A stretch of 64,000 bases of DNA, from NCBI GenBank assembly GCA_030015575.1, contig JASDDO010000001.1, positions 324,789,595-324,853,594 of the forward strand, read 5' to 3'. Every line of letters begins with the position of its first letter. Position 1 is the first letter of the stretch. Source of the DNA: Agapanthus africanus (Eukaryota; Streptophyta; Magnoliopsida; Asparagales; Amaryllidaceae). This document shows, piece by piece, positions 18,044 to 30,636 of the stretch. Below the pieces are notes generated by a model. It made no database searches, was not told the DNA's origin, and saw only the letters and a program-made list of their open reading frames with translations. Made by a program: the position numbers and the translations under genes.

Positions 18044-20128
18044 AGTAAGTCCACGTTGCGACCCCCGGTGCTTACGGGGAGGCGGAAACGGTATAAAAAA
18101 CAAATTTTTATCGCAAGGGGCAACATGGACTAAACAATGTCGGGATCGTGTCTAAACTAAACTAGCAAGCATACAAAGGAGCGTTAGCTACTCGGATGAA
18201 GAGTTATACCTAACTTGAACTCCTTCTTCTTGAAACCTTGTAGAGGTTGATGGTTCTTTCCTCGTTGCCTTCTTCCGTCGAAGATGGATCCACCTGAGGG
18301 TTCAACCTTCGGGCTCTTTCTCGAACTTTGAGAGAACTAGAATCCCCGGCTTGCTATACCTTGATCCTAGAGTGAGTAGAGAGTGTCTTTTGGGGTTTTA
18401 TCTTTTCAAGGAGAGAGATTCTCAACTCATGATAGGGGTTCTCCTTGAGCTAGAGGAAGAAGAAGATGAAATGAGGAGAGAGAAGCTAAATGATAGAATG
18501 AGCTCTTTTCTTTTTGCTACCATAACATAAAGCAAAAAGAATTATCAAATTAATAATAATAATGAAAATGGAATAGTTGATGGAAGGTTTAGGAATGACC
18601 ATTATCATTTCAAACATTAAATGAATTTGCTAAAATCAAAGAGCATCTTTCTTTTGTAATGATGATGGTCAAAACTTCAACCATGGTCAACAAGTCAACC
18701 ATGGTCAACAAGTCAACAAAAAAACCAACCATGACACAATTTCATTTTATTAATATTATTAATTGATATATCATAATTCCATTAGGGTTTGGAAAAAGAC
18801 GACTGTCAACAGTGCATACGCACCCGTTCCGAAACCCTAATGAAAAACCTCTTCCTCCGCCTCAATCAACTGTGCATACACACCCGCATTCTTGTTCCGA
18901 GGAACATGAATACCAAGAGATAAAAGCAACCCCAAAACATATATCGGTATCTGACTCAAACCAGAGCCAGCCAGTAATATCCGTCCGGACTCCAAACGTG
19001 CACAAGTGCGCGGATGAGAACGAACCCTGTCGCAAAACCATGCGACCTCTACTCTGTTTTGCCCAGAGGCGAATACCCTCTGTGTGGGACTCTAAAGACT
19101 CGACACTACGCTGGCAGTGGGTTTAACCACAGACCGCAAGCGGCACTAGCTGTGCGTAACGGTCCCCAGGTAGATGCCGACAAGAAGGCTGACGAGGTGA
19201 ACCCCATCTGAACTCCTACTGAGTCTAAATGTGACATTCTCCGTACAGTCCAGTCTGTTCGTCTGATACATCGCATGTCGGGCCTAGGGGGCGGTAAAAC
19301 GTCAGTCCCCCAATAGCGGTACAAGTCGTGTCGGAGTGAAGCCCAAAACACCCTGAGATAACACTGGAAGCCTACCAGTATATCTCGCTTGCCCTGGCCA
19401 GGGACTACTCGTGTAATGGCTCTCCTAGACACAGCGCGATGTCAACCCCCAATACCGGGAGAGACGAATCCTGTCTAACCGGCACTGCCTCCAAGTGCTT
19501 CGGGACTGCACCCAACTACCACCTGTTTGCACGACTCCTTTGAGCCGTGGTAGGGTAGTAGTCAAAGTACAGTGGGAACACACTCGAGGCGAAGTGCCAG
19601 TGTCAAGTCAGCGGACTAAGCTGTACTCATGTCACCTGGGAACTGATAACTGATGATAGGTATAATACCAACCTGTCAGTTCCCGACGAGTCCTGTCCAG
19701 TGTACTCGTAACCCAACGAGCACCCATATACTATCTCCAGTACGACGTACTGATGGCTGTGGGACAGAACATCTCCCACACTAGGATGAGAAGCGCATAC
19801 GCTAGTCTACTCCGGAGTATCGATGCCCTGTCTCGATAGTCCTGCGACCAGGGACCTGTATAAGGATGTGCTTATAGATTACCCAGCCCCCACTAGTGTG
19901 ACTGCCATCACAACGCTGGTAATCAAGCAAAGATCCTAAGGGCTCCACTAATGCGTATAAGTGATATACTGAAATAAACACAAGTACACATTGAAGTAGA
20001 AACAAACCAAGTAGCATACTACTATATTGAGCAAGATTGTTTATACAAGGTGAATATCCCAAGCTTCCATCAAGTAATATACAAACTAGTATGATACAGT
20101 AATGGCCTCTAGGGCATATACACTAACA
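18044..20128 (-). repeat. 5' LTR of A
   Basis: About 2085 bp. The outer end on the minus strand is TGTTAGTGTATATGCCC at 20128. The inner end appears to have mutated from CA to CT. It ends inside LTR X, whose sequence resumes at 20129. The 3' copy covers only its last-listed 1503 bp within the window. Confidence 0.9.
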
Positions 20129-20738
20129 CTCGGGACTGTACCCAAAAACCACCGTTTTGCACGCCCTCTTGGACGTGGTAAGATGGAAATCAAAGCACAG
20201 TGGGAACCACACAAGACTCTATGACGATCTCGGGTCAACAGACTACTCTGTACCGGTGTCACCAGAGAACTGCCATCTGACGTGAGGTATAATACCATCT
20301 GGGAGTTCTCGGCGAGTCCGTCCAGTGTACCCAGTCTCTACTGAGCACCCATATATCATCTCTGATGTCAAACACCTATGGATATGGGATCATCCATCGC
20401 CCATCTGTATGGGTCGAGAAGGTATACGCTAGTCTACTCTGGTATATCGATGCCCCGTCTCGATACACCCACGACTAGGGATTTTGAAGGATGTACTTAT
20501 GGACTACCATGTCCCCACTAGTATGATCCGCATCATAGTCCAGGTAGTCAAGCACATATCCTAAGGGCTTTACCAACATGTAACAGAGAGACAATCAGTG
20601 TACACGTTAAGGTAAAGAGCAACCAGATAGCATACTATCATGTCGAGCAAGAAAGTCCTCCCTATATATGTCCCAGCATCCACTACAATATACATCCTAT
20701 GTATAGTAATGGCCTCTACGGCATACATATAACTAACA
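20129..20738 (-). repeat. LTR fragment X (host of A)
   Basis: Corresponds in reverse complement to the first ~610 bp of solo LTR S2 (31363 onward), ending in the LTR terminus AACTAACA at 20738. A is inserted in it; the rest lies left of the window. The following base belongs to Y interior sequence that is continuous at 60208 in Y', so X itself is an insertion in Y. Confidence 0.85.
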
Positions 20739-21944
20739 GAAATTGGTGCATAATAGCGGATATTCAGAACCAAATATTTGCCGTCTGGCAAACTACCCAA
20801 GCGATTTCCTCAAATATCACCAATTACAATGAATTTCGATATAGTGAGGATGATCACCTAATTCCTAATAACTTACTACCACTCATCATCTGTAAAACCA
20901 TGCAGATGTGAGATTCATACCCGGTAAATACATATCCTGGAGCAAGTGTCTAATTGGGAAATCAGTTTTCCTTTAACAGTACACAGTGAAATTGAAACAT
21001 TGAAATGTTTCATAGAGGTATCCTGGTATTCCTACTAATGCCTCTTCCATTATCCAGATTCACAATTGTAACCGTATATTTCTTTGCCATCTCTCCAAAT
21101 CCCTTCATATGTCTTTAGTCATTACTTTCTGCACACCCTTTTAGGCCAAATGGTTTTCTTCCTTCCCTACCGTTCGGCACCAGCCTATGGTTTGGAAGAA
21201 GACTGTCCAATAAGCATAATGAGTGTGCTGTCCTAATCCTAGGAGCACTCGCAATGCGAGAGAAGGTGAAGATAAAAGACAACTGAATAAACCTTATTCC
21301 TATTTCTCCTGAACCAGAATCCATCCCCGAACGGGAACAAGTTCCTTTCGAGTTCGTATATAACCATACGATGGAGTATCCAACAAACTGTGGATCTTCG
21401 TAGTGATACGGAGTGTTCTGGAGAAATACAAAGGTGAAGTGGGAGTGGTAATGAAGTACTTGGTTTGGTCGTAAATAGCAGTCGCAATTTACTTTGCCCT
21501 CCTTCTAATCCTTTTATTTATCTTAACTTAATACCTTCTGTACACCACACTTAGGCTAATCGGCTTTCTTCATTCCCTACTGTTCGGCACCAGCCTAAGG
21601 TTTGGAAGAAGACTATCCAATAGGCGTAATAGGTGTATTATCCTCTAATCCAAGGAGCACTCGCAGCCTGAGAGAAGATAAAAGGAAAAGACAACTGAAT
21701 AGTCCTATTCGTTTTCTCCAGAACCGGAAACCATCCTCGAATAAATTCCTTCGAGTTCGTATATAACCATACGATGGTTTTATCCAATGGAATTGGACGT
21801 TCGTAGTAATACGGGGTGTCCTGGAGAAAAGGGTAAAAGTAGGAGTGGCAATGAGGTATGCAACTCTAACAATCCAAAAAGCCAGTATTTAAGAAGGTTC
21901 GGTTAATTTTGGTCACTGTGTCATAGTCTAGGTCGGGTCATGGT
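20739..21944 (-). pseudogene. Decayed interior of Y (former gag-protease area)
   Basis: Non-coding sequence that matches Y' 60208-61413 closely (for example the shared ATTTGCCG stretch and the repeated GTTCGGCACCAGCCTA blocks). There are two imperfect repeats of a ~420-bp unit (about 21110-21480 and 21535-21850), each with GTTCGTATATAACCATACGATGG-like sequence. No copia protease or Gag motif can be read. Because Y and Y' share the decay, the family probably spread after losing coding capacity. Confidence 0.6.
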
Positions 21945-22252
21945 CGCTGCCAAAAAGAGAGAGAGAGAAAAGAAACACTCAGCGTGCACTCTAACCTAGA
22001 TAAGAATGGTTGTCACTTTATCTAATCAGGAAACCTCCCACTGTAACGTCGAATTCTCCTCCAAACCTGAAAGAAGAATTAGTCGGGATCACCCGAGGAG
22101 TAAACCAACTCATCAGTGGGAATCGGGATCCAACTATCATCGCATGGTAACGTGATGGAATCCACTCACGCTATCACACTCCAGAAGGTATGCGCATATC
22201 TGGCAAGTTTCAGTTTCTTTAGAAACTCCCGATGTGATTTTTTCCCCATGCT

Positions 22253-22462
22253 CTTATGACCTTGACGAAGGTCAACAAATCATAAGTCACATGTCAAGTT
22301 CTACCCGTCATTGTCCAGGTTAATTTGAACCCACCAGTACAAGCCCTTGACGAAGGTCAACAAGGCTATACGACTGTCCCAAACCAAAGCATCTATCTAT
22401 ACAGCAGAAAGGTAACAAGCAGCTACCATTCACTATGCCTTGACGAATGTCAACAAACATAG
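22253..22462 (-). promoter_or_regulatory. Triple hairpin module, Y leader
   Basis: CTTGACGAAGGTCAAC at 22261 and 22346, CTTGACGAATGTCAAC at 22439. Outer stems: CTTATGA/TCATAAG, AGCC/GGCT, CTATG/CATAG. Confidence 0.7.
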
Positions 22463-22598
22463 CATGAATACTACGTGCTACCCGTCTGAAATGACGGAGG
22501 ACTACGAATGGTTTTTGGCGAAAAACCATTAACGTAATGAAATTGATATCGTTGAAGGAACTCGATAGCTTTTATAAAAATATAGTGACGAAAACGTT

Positions 22599-22832
22599 TG
22601 CTAAAGAGGTAACTCCCGGTGAAGGGATCTCGGCTCTTTCCCCGTAGAATGAGGTGCAGGATATTCCAACTGAATACCACGATGCAAAGAAAAAGTAATT
22701 GGCTATAGTGAAGTTATTACCCTGACGCAAACTTCTGTCCAAGGGGTCACTCCCGGTGAAAGGATCTCGGCCCTTGCCTCGTCGACTGAGGTGCTGGATA
22801 TTCATAATCGAATACCACTGTGCAAAACAAAA
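22599..22832 (-). promoter_or_regulatory. Tandem structured domain, Y leader
   Basis: Two units at 22599-22694 and 22735-22832, alignable to each other and to the units in B, Y' and D. Each has CTCCCGGTGAAGGG (GAAAGG in the second) and GGATATTC...GAATACC. Confidence 0.65.
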
Positions 22833-23997
22833 GAGAACATCCTTGCAATAACAGCTTTTTGAAAAATGTTCCAACAACATCAGAATAGGTTTGTTTAGCT
22901 TTCAATGATCCGAATCAACACAGTCCCATCAATTGATCACACTAATAAAGAACGAAAATAATGATGTATGTATATGCCATCCGCATTCGCCACTGGGTCC
23001 TGTCATTACCCGTTAGGTTACTTAACTAACGACAGAGCGGGGACTGGACTAGCGCGGATGCAAAACATAAACAACATCTACTCGTATATATATCAATATA
23101 TAATATTCGCTCAAGGCGTGATATAATGCAACATCACAGAAATGTAATAAGCATCACAGAACAATACAGATATCTGGGATCCCCGGGTTTCATAGAGCCG
23201 CTACTGAAACTCGACGTTCCCCTGGTCGTGTGGATAGCCTGTGGAATGAAATCCTAGACCCATACGGGCGCGGCAAGTTACCCGCCAAAACCTAAAGCAA
23301 GGCAGCCCCCTTCAGCAACTTGAATGGACCACCCAGCACTTCATGGAATCCGGTAACTTGGGCACCCCTCCTCGGGTCAACCTGTACCCCCTACGAGTGC
23401 GGCGAATAGCCTACCAATTCTAGAGTAAAGCCCCCTCCATCTCAACGCCATGAGATGCGGTCTCGTTGCCCTCTAGAACCTGGCTATCCGTGCACCCCTC
23501 CGCGGGGTAATCCTAGTACAGAAAGTAAAATATTCATACAACGGGTACATCGACCTTAGCCCGGGCGTGCCCCAAAAGAATAATATACAAACAGGCAGTG
23601 ACGGCAGTCCACATGTCGGACACTCGCCCCGCAGTATCAAATGTACATAATAATCCAAACTGTACTACCATTGCATCCAGGCTATCCACTACGACAATCC
23701 GCAACATCACAGCACAACACAGAACATCAACGTGAATATCACGTTCGCAAATCCGTCTAAAAGGGTTATAGCAGTTAGACAGGATTTACCGATCAAGTGA
23801 TATTCACGGACGCAGATATAATATAAATACTGTGAACAAACATGTTTAAAATTTTCGATTGACTGAATTTTCCGAAGTGGGCCCCAAGCACAACTGTAGC
23901 ACTCAAAACATCCGGGCCCAAAAAGAATATACCAGAAACCCTATTTCTATGTCAGAGAGCCACTGTAAAAATTTGATGCAGTGAAGCCAAAATTCGG

Positions 23998-24042
23998 CGG
24001 CGGATCCGCGGCCAAAACGTGGTTTTGGCCGCTGATTCGCCG
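23998..24042 (-). promoter_or_regulatory. GC-rich inverted repeat near PBS, Y
   Basis: 21-nt arms, 19 of 21 paired, around a 3-nt loop; core GCGGCCAAAAC. Confidence 0.65.
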
Positions 24043-24239
24043 CGCTACAGTAATTTCAGCCTACCAAATTTTCACAGAATGCATAAAAAACCCTGAACGT
24101 ACTTTTACAATGTACCAAATAATTTTTTGAGCACTGCAAAAATTCGACAGAAAGTGAAAATGAAAACGCGGTTTTTTGAAAATCCGTTCGATCGAACTTG
24201 TAAACACGTTAGAGCAAGCTAGACTAGGTTAATGGCGTG

Positions 24240-24251
24240 GCTCAAATACCA
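24240..24251 (-). other. Primer-binding site of Y (degenerate)
   Basis: TGGTATTTGAGC on the minus strand, two mismatches to the tRNA-iMet complement. Confidence 0.75.
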
Positions 24252-24939
24252 GTGTAAGTGCACGGCAGCACCCCGGCCGTCTGTACGAGGCCAAAATGCG
24301 GAATACAAAACTTTTCTATAAACTAGAACCGGCGCTACCGCGGACTTTTAAACCCGGATCGGGCCATTAACATAATACTAGCTAACTAAAGAAAGGGTAG
24401 AGAGATATACCGAGTGATCCATGTCCTTCGGTCTTCTCGTCGTCATCCCGATCTCCCCGCGGAATGTCCGGTCTTCATCTCCTCGTCGGAAGGGTACCAC
24501 ATCGCCGGGTTCTTTTACGGGCTCCCACCTCTGGACCGAGGCAACTCGGGCACGAAGTTGGCGAGTCGACGTGTACAAGAATGCTGTAGGATAGTGTAGA
24601 ACTCTTTTGTCTCAATGGGATTTATATGAAGTTGCCCTTTTAGATATCAAGGTGGAGGAATGAACTTGGGAGATGAGGTAAGTGTTTTATGAAGGCAAAT
24701 GAGATGAAATCCCACACCCTAAATTTTGGACAGCCCCTCCACTAGTATATTGGCCGGCCAAGACTTCATGAGGAATGAGAGAAGGGAGTGGACCAAAATA
24801 ATGTAAGAGAGAGAGAAAAGAATGGGTGATGATGAGGAGTCATGATCGTGCCAAAAATTCTCAACCTACTCCCATCATATAAAGTAAGCCATCATGTCTC
24901 AAAAGTCAAGCAATGATGAAGAGATAGAAGTCAAGGGAT

Positions 24940-24944
24940 GGTAG
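24940..24944. other. Target-site duplication of S1 (left)
   Basis: GGTAG, repeated at 27160-27164. Confidence 0.93.
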
Positions 24945-27159
24945 TGTTAGTTGTATGTATGCCCTAGAGGCCAGTATTGTACAGATTATGTATATTATAT
25001 TGGATGCTTGGACATATATAGAGATGACTTTCTTGCTCGACATGATAGTATGCTATCTGGTTGCTCTTTATCTTAACATGTACACTAGTCTCTTTATACT
25101 GTCTTATAGTTACATGTTGGTAAAGCCCTTAGGATTTGTACTTGACTACCTGGACTACGATGCAGATCATACTAGTGGGGACATGGTAGTCCATAAGTAC
25201 ATCCTTCAAGGTCCCTAGTCGTGGGTGTATCGAGACGGGGCATCGATATACCAGAGTAGACTAGCGTATACGCTTCTCGACCCATGTGATGGGCGATGGA
25301 TGATCCCATATCCATTGGTGTTTGACATCAGAGATGGTATACGGGTGCTCAGTGGAGACTGGGTACACTGGACGGACTCGTCGAGAACTCCCAGATGGTA
25401 TTATACCTTACGTCAGATGGCAGTTCTCAGGTGACACTTATACAGGTTAGTCTGTAGACCCGAGATCGTCATAGAGTCTTGTGTGATTCCCACTGTGCTT
25501 TGATCTCCACCTTACCATGTCCATTAGGGCGTGCAAAACGGTGGTCTTTGGGTACAGTCCCGAGTCACATGGAGGCAATGAGCGATAGGAGGGGTTTCGT
25601 CTCTCCCGGTATTGGGGGTTGATGTTGCGCAGTGCTCGATTGGCCGTAAGCCAGGGCTGATCAGAGATTTGCTGGTAAGTGTTACCAGTAGTTTCTCGAC
25701 CCGTTACGAGCCACACATCGGCACGACTTATCGGGTTATTGGGGTCTGACGTTTACCACCCCTAGACTTGATATGCGACATATCAGACGAAGAGACCGGA
25801 CTGTACGGTAAGTGTTACTGGTCGGATTCGCAGGAGTGTGAGCGGGCTAGCTCGTCGATCTTCTGATCGCTCAATACCCGGGTGGCCGTTACGTTTAGCA
25901 GACCGCTTGCGGCTTGTGGGTGCTTGATATGATCATCATCTTCTACCGGCGTATTGACGAGTCTTTAGAGTCCTACACAGAGGTTTCCTAGTTCAAGCGA
26001 AACGAAATAGGAGCGCATATGAGATGTGTGCAGGACCGAGAATAATGCGTGTATGTGATACCGCATTTCATTCTCGCGATATATGTTTCGATTGGTTATA
26101 TTCGATATGACCTAGTTATCGAATCATTGATTCGATAAATCGATACATTGAATACTAGTCGGTTATGTGCGACATGACCGGATCATTGAATCAAATGTTG
26201 ATTTAATGATTTAATGTATAATTATATATTTGATATATTACTTTGCATTAACTAGTATTGGTTCACTTTAAACGGATTTTTCTCACTTGGTGTGCACATT
26301 GTATATGTGATATGTTTTGTGTACACTTGTTTGTATCATGATTGATGATGCATAATAACTTGGCTTTGTGTGAAGAATTGAACCATGGTTATGATAAGGG
26401 TTAGGGTTTTTGATTATCCACTTAATTATTTATCCATTATTTATTCATTTAATTTGGTGAAAGAAAACAAAAAGGGTTTCTTTTCTTCATGAAGCTTATT
26501 GAAGCTTCATGAAACTTTGACCAAAGTCATCCCTTTTGTCTTCATCCTTAACCCTAACCACTAATCTAACCTTGGTCAATTCTCTACACATAACCATGGT
26601 TTACTTTATGATAAGTATTGATTTTCCTTTTTATTTCAAAGACTTATCGTAACATTATCATCATCTTCATCATCTTCTTCTTCTTCTTCTTCAAGCTTGC
26701 TACATCAATGGCAACTTGAGTTTTAGTGAGAGAATTCCAAATCTAAAGTGAACCCATCTCCTATTTCTTCACCCTCTACCTCTTGCCAAGTTGTTTTGGG
26801 TGTTCTCTTCACAAGTTTCACAACTTTGTGAAGTCGGAGCTTGAACTAGTGCAACCTCGACATAGATCGTCTTTGACACGAAGCCGACGACCTATTCCGC
26901 CCGTTTTCCGATGAAGCCGACGAACGAGTCGAGGATTCATGATGGACAGCGAGGGCATGACCACGTGGAGCTAAGGAGGTGGAAATCCGGATCTACAAAG
27001 GTTGTAGCATCTAACCTATAGTTAAATAGTTACTAGTTTTCCGTTTCGCCTAAACATCTAGTAAACGATCCGTGTTAGGGTTTCTCGGCACCAATAATTT
27101 TTGAAATTGGCATATTCGATGCCTTGTGAGACTTTCTTAGGATGCCTAGGAACCCTACA
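24945..27159 (+). repeat. Solo LTR S1 (B family)
   Basis: 2215 bp from TGTTAGTTGTATG to AACCCTACA, flanked by GGTAG on both sides, with no PBS, PPT or interior. It is clearly the B-family LTR but more diverged than the B pair. Produced by LTR-LTR recombination of a former full element. Confidence 0.95.
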
Positions 27160-28603
27160 GGTAGAACCATCATGATACTACTACATGAAAATAATACCCT
27201 CCACTAATCAAATTTGCATGCTTGCAAATAGCCCCCTCTCCACCAATTTCTAGCCAAAGAAAGAAACAAAGGAAAATGGCCGAAACGGAATGCAAACTGG
27301 CAACTTCAAAAAACCGATCCCGTAATAAATTACAGAAAAACCCCACGACTGTATATACATACCCGCATTTGTATTCCGACCGAATACAAATGCAATAAGA
27401 CAAAATCTACACTGTATAATACTAGGATCCGGCTTAAACCAAAGCCCGCTAGTATTATCCGTCCGATCATGATCCGTGCAATACCGCACGTACATGATCG
27501 AACCCTGCCATATATCCATACGGCCTCTACAGCGTTTCGTCCGAAACTTGAGAAACGGTCTGTGGGGGACTCTAAAGACTCGTCAATCCCTTGGCTGTAG
27601 ATTTAACGACTAGCACATCAGAGGTATTAGCCATACGTAACGGGCTACCAGGTATTGACCAAAAGGGACGTTGATAAGCGAACTCATCCTGACACCCTAC
27701 TGAGCCTGTCAGTGACAATATCCGTACAGTCCGGTCCGTTCGTCTATGAGCATCGCATGGCGGGCCTAGGGGGTTGGTGAAAGTCAGACCGCCAAAAGCG
27801 GTACAAGTCGTGTCGGAGTGTAGCCCAGAACACCCTGAGATACTACTGGAATACCTATCAGTAAATCTCCTGCCTTGGCCAAGGACTTCGTGTAATGGCT
27901 CTCCTAGACACAGCGTGACCTCACCCCCAATACCGGGAGAGACGAACCCCTGCAGATCCGCTCACTGCCTCTATGTAGCTCGGGACTGTACCCAACTAAA
28001 TCCTGTTTGCACGTCTCCTTTGAGCGTGGTAGGGTAGTAATCAAAGTACAGTGGGAACTCACATGAGACAAATGACGATCTCAGGTCGATGAACTAACCT
28101 GTACATATGTCACCAGGGAACTGCTATCTGACGTCAGGTATAAAACCAACTAGCATGTTCCTGGCGAGTCCTGTCTGGTGTACTCATAACCTAATGAGCA
28201 CCTGTATACATCTTAGGTGATTCAAATGACACCAATGGCTTGTGAGACCGGCCACCGCCCCTCGTCGGGGTCTCGACTGTATACACTAGTCAACTCTGGA
28301 GTATCGATGCCTGTCTCGAAACTCCCACGACTATGGACCTTTAGAGGATGTGCTTATAGACTACCAGCTCCCACGTATATGATCGCCATCATACTGATGG
28401 CTGTCAAGCAAGAATCCTAAGGGCTCTATCAACCTGCAGTAATGACCTGTAAGGTCACCTAAAGCAGTACTTGATGATAAAGGTAAACAAGATAGCATAC
28501 TATCATCTTGAGTAAGACTGTCCTACGGCATAGGTCCTCCATCAATCATTGCAATCACGTGCCTGTGATCCAATAATTGACTCTTAGGGCACTATCTCCA
28601 ACA

Positions 28604-30621
28604 TAGAGAGTATTGTATGTTGTCCAGTGTCTATTTGGACAGAGGGGTTGGTCCTCGTACAATATTCTGTTTACTTATGACTTCTCTAGTGTTTAGACAA
28701 GTGTTTCGTAGAAATGCAAGATCCAAATTTTGAAAAGTTATAGGTATAAGAATAAAGTAGAGAACCAGGTGTTGCAAGTATCAGGATTCTTCAAAGTGAT
28801 CGAAGATGTAGATACTTGTATCCGGTATTCAGTTGATAGTAATGATTATGAGAACTTGTTTCTCTTGTCAGGTTACTCATAATTGGATGCACTCCTAAGT
28901 TGAGTATTGCTGATCGGCCTCCTTCCATTTAGTTTACATACACTGGAGACAGCTGCATGATTTGAATCTGGTTCCAATTAAATCAGTGCCTCTGTTTTTA
29001 TATTGGATATAGAACGGTTCATATCTTAACGATGTTAAGGTACGGGGAGTTGTCCGGCTTATGTTTAAAACCAGACTCTGGATAACTCAAGCCACATTTC
29101 TGTAATGGCTGTTTGTGGGTTGACCCGGGCTATGACGAGGGTTGACTTTCTACCATCTGGAAGATCAATGGTGATATTGTTCTTGACTCGCCACAGTTTT
29201 AGTAAAATGGACATTTTCAGAAAACAATAGTGGGATTATGGTAGAACTAGAAGTGATTCCAGAACCGCAAACGATTACTGAAAATTTAATAAGAACCTAA
29301 AGATTCAATCTGGTTTGACATTCCATTGTCCACTCCGCAGATAAGGTGGGTAACCTCAGGCACTCGAGAGGTACTTCGGTATGCTCAAAGACGGTGACAG
29401 GGAGGTTCTTGTTTACCCAGACTTGACACTACTGTTGTTCCAAACTATGAGACCCGGTAGGAGGATGAGTATAGCGTCGTTCTGAACTGGCTTTAGAAGT
29501 GCACGTGTATATTATTCTGCCAGAGGGTTGTCGTAGTCAATGGGAGCAGCGGAAGCATAGTGGACAAGTGGCTTATGTCTATTTATAGACTAAAGCGGTA
29601 ATAGCGGAGATAGATCATCTATTTTTGATGTGACAGTCATGGGTTTGACTTCATCAAAATAGGGGATGGATCTGTTAAGAAAGTAATAGGGTGTGATGTC
29701 CTGGTATTTGGATGACATACACAGAGTAGGAAGTGAAATTCCTATACTACGATCGGTTATACTTTGGTTGTCACACAGTGGTTTCTCCGCATAGGATATG
29801 GATATTATATCAGACATTCTGGTTACTAGATCTATGGTTTTTGATCTTGATTTAGGTAGTTTCCCAATCTGGGTACTTAGATAACATTCTACAGGTATTT
29901 TAGAATGGACGACTCCTGGCACGGTAGTATACCTGCAGGTGATGGAGTCACCCTCTCTAAAGGTGTCTTATAGACTAAAAGGGAGAGGGATGTGCATGAT
30001 TGACATATCACTTGCTTAAGCAATTGAGTCAATCACGAGATGTCAAGTACCACACCAGATGTTGTTTTTGCACTAGATGCAATAAATTGATATTGATCCA
30101 ATCCTGGAGAAACATTCGGAAGCAGTTTTAGAACATAGGTGGATGTTCTAGGGATCTGATAACGGCAGCCTCCTTCGGGAGACAGTTATCATTCCAGGCT
30201 TCCAAGGTGACCTGAGTGACAGAGTGACTGTCAGAGTTATAGTTTTCCTTCCGACGAGGGGCAGTTGTTTGGACAAGAGGTCCAAGCAGATACTGAGGGA
30301 GGCATGGCACAGGATACTGATTATATTCAGTTGACGATATAGTCTAAGAAGTTTGGATTTGGAGTTCATTTATGAACTAGGCCCCATCAGATATCCAGAC
30401 ATATTCTAAGACAGGTATTGCTCATTTCGGGAGATGGCTTTCTCTGCGAACTTGAGATAAAGAGAGACATAGAAAGAAACATCAGGGTGGATCCACTCAC
30501 TGAGGCTATTCCTCGAAAGCAATACTTTTACAAACGGTCTTTGTGAAACTGTTTAGTAGAGGAGTTGGGTATTCGGTATCACACGGCTGTGAGTATGCGA
30601 CATCACAATAATTAGCCTTGA
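28604..30621 (+). pseudogene. Decayed interior of Z (former pol)
   Basis: Plus-strand sequence corresponding in reverse complement to Y' 58003 to about 60020. Traces of copia pol remain only as short nucleotide echoes (for example GGAGTTGTCCGGCTTATG near 29050, equivalent to the WGCPAY part of integrase). It is far shorter than a real pol and full of stops. Y inserted at its left edge, so the rest of Z lies out of view. It shares its truncated layout with Y'. Confidence 0.65.
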
Positions 30622-30636
30622 GTGCAAGTGGGAGAT
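30622..30636 (+). other. Polypurine tract of Z
   Basis: GTGCAAGTGGGAGAT on the plus strand, immediately before the Z LTR. It is perfectly conserved although the neighbouring pol is destroyed. Confidence 0.88.

Larger units (their letters stand above)
1..20128 (-). mobile_element. Ty1/copia retrotransposon A (left end outside window, interrupted by B)
   Basis: A minus-strand copia element. Its right end is a 5' LTR (18044-20128), followed leftward by a tRNA-Met PBS, a 2-kb leader, gag, protease, integrase, reverse transcriptase and RNase H, a polypurine tract, and a 3' LTR cut by the window start. Element B lies inside gag with a 5-bp target duplication (TGCTC), so A continues at 1-5165 and 15713-20128. 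Bases 1-1503 align without indels to 18626-20128 at about 1% difference by eye. A is itself inserted into LTR sequence X at 20129. The Gag-Pol frame carries two in-frame stops, so this copy is dead even without B. Confidence 0.93.
21945..24239 (-). other. 5' leader of Y
   Basis: 2.3 kb. Transcript order: GC-rich inverted repeat (24042-23998, 21-nt arms with two mismatches, 3-nt loop), TGCTATA-loop hairpin with stem GTCTAA/TTAGAC (23780-23755), CGTTAG hairpin (23031-23011), tandem domain (22832-22599), triple hairpin (22462-22253), splice-site signature (21983-21945). No GAAA-loop hairpin was seen. Confidence 0.8.
20739..28603 (-). mobile_element. Copia-derived element Y (non-coding family, partial)
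   Basis: Minus strand: 5' LTR (24253-28603, interrupted by solo LTR S1), PBS, leader and a decayed interior. The rest lies beyond X to the left. It is related along its length to Y' (60208 onward) and inserted in Z in opposite orientation. No Gag or Pol frame survives. Confidence 0.85.
24253..28603 (-). repeat. 5' LTR of Y (interrupted by solo LTR S1)
   Basis: Pieces 24253-24944 and 27165-28603. They match the Y' LTR (55782-57987) through its length. On the minus strand it begins TGTTGGAGATAGTGCCC at 28603. Confidence 0.9.
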
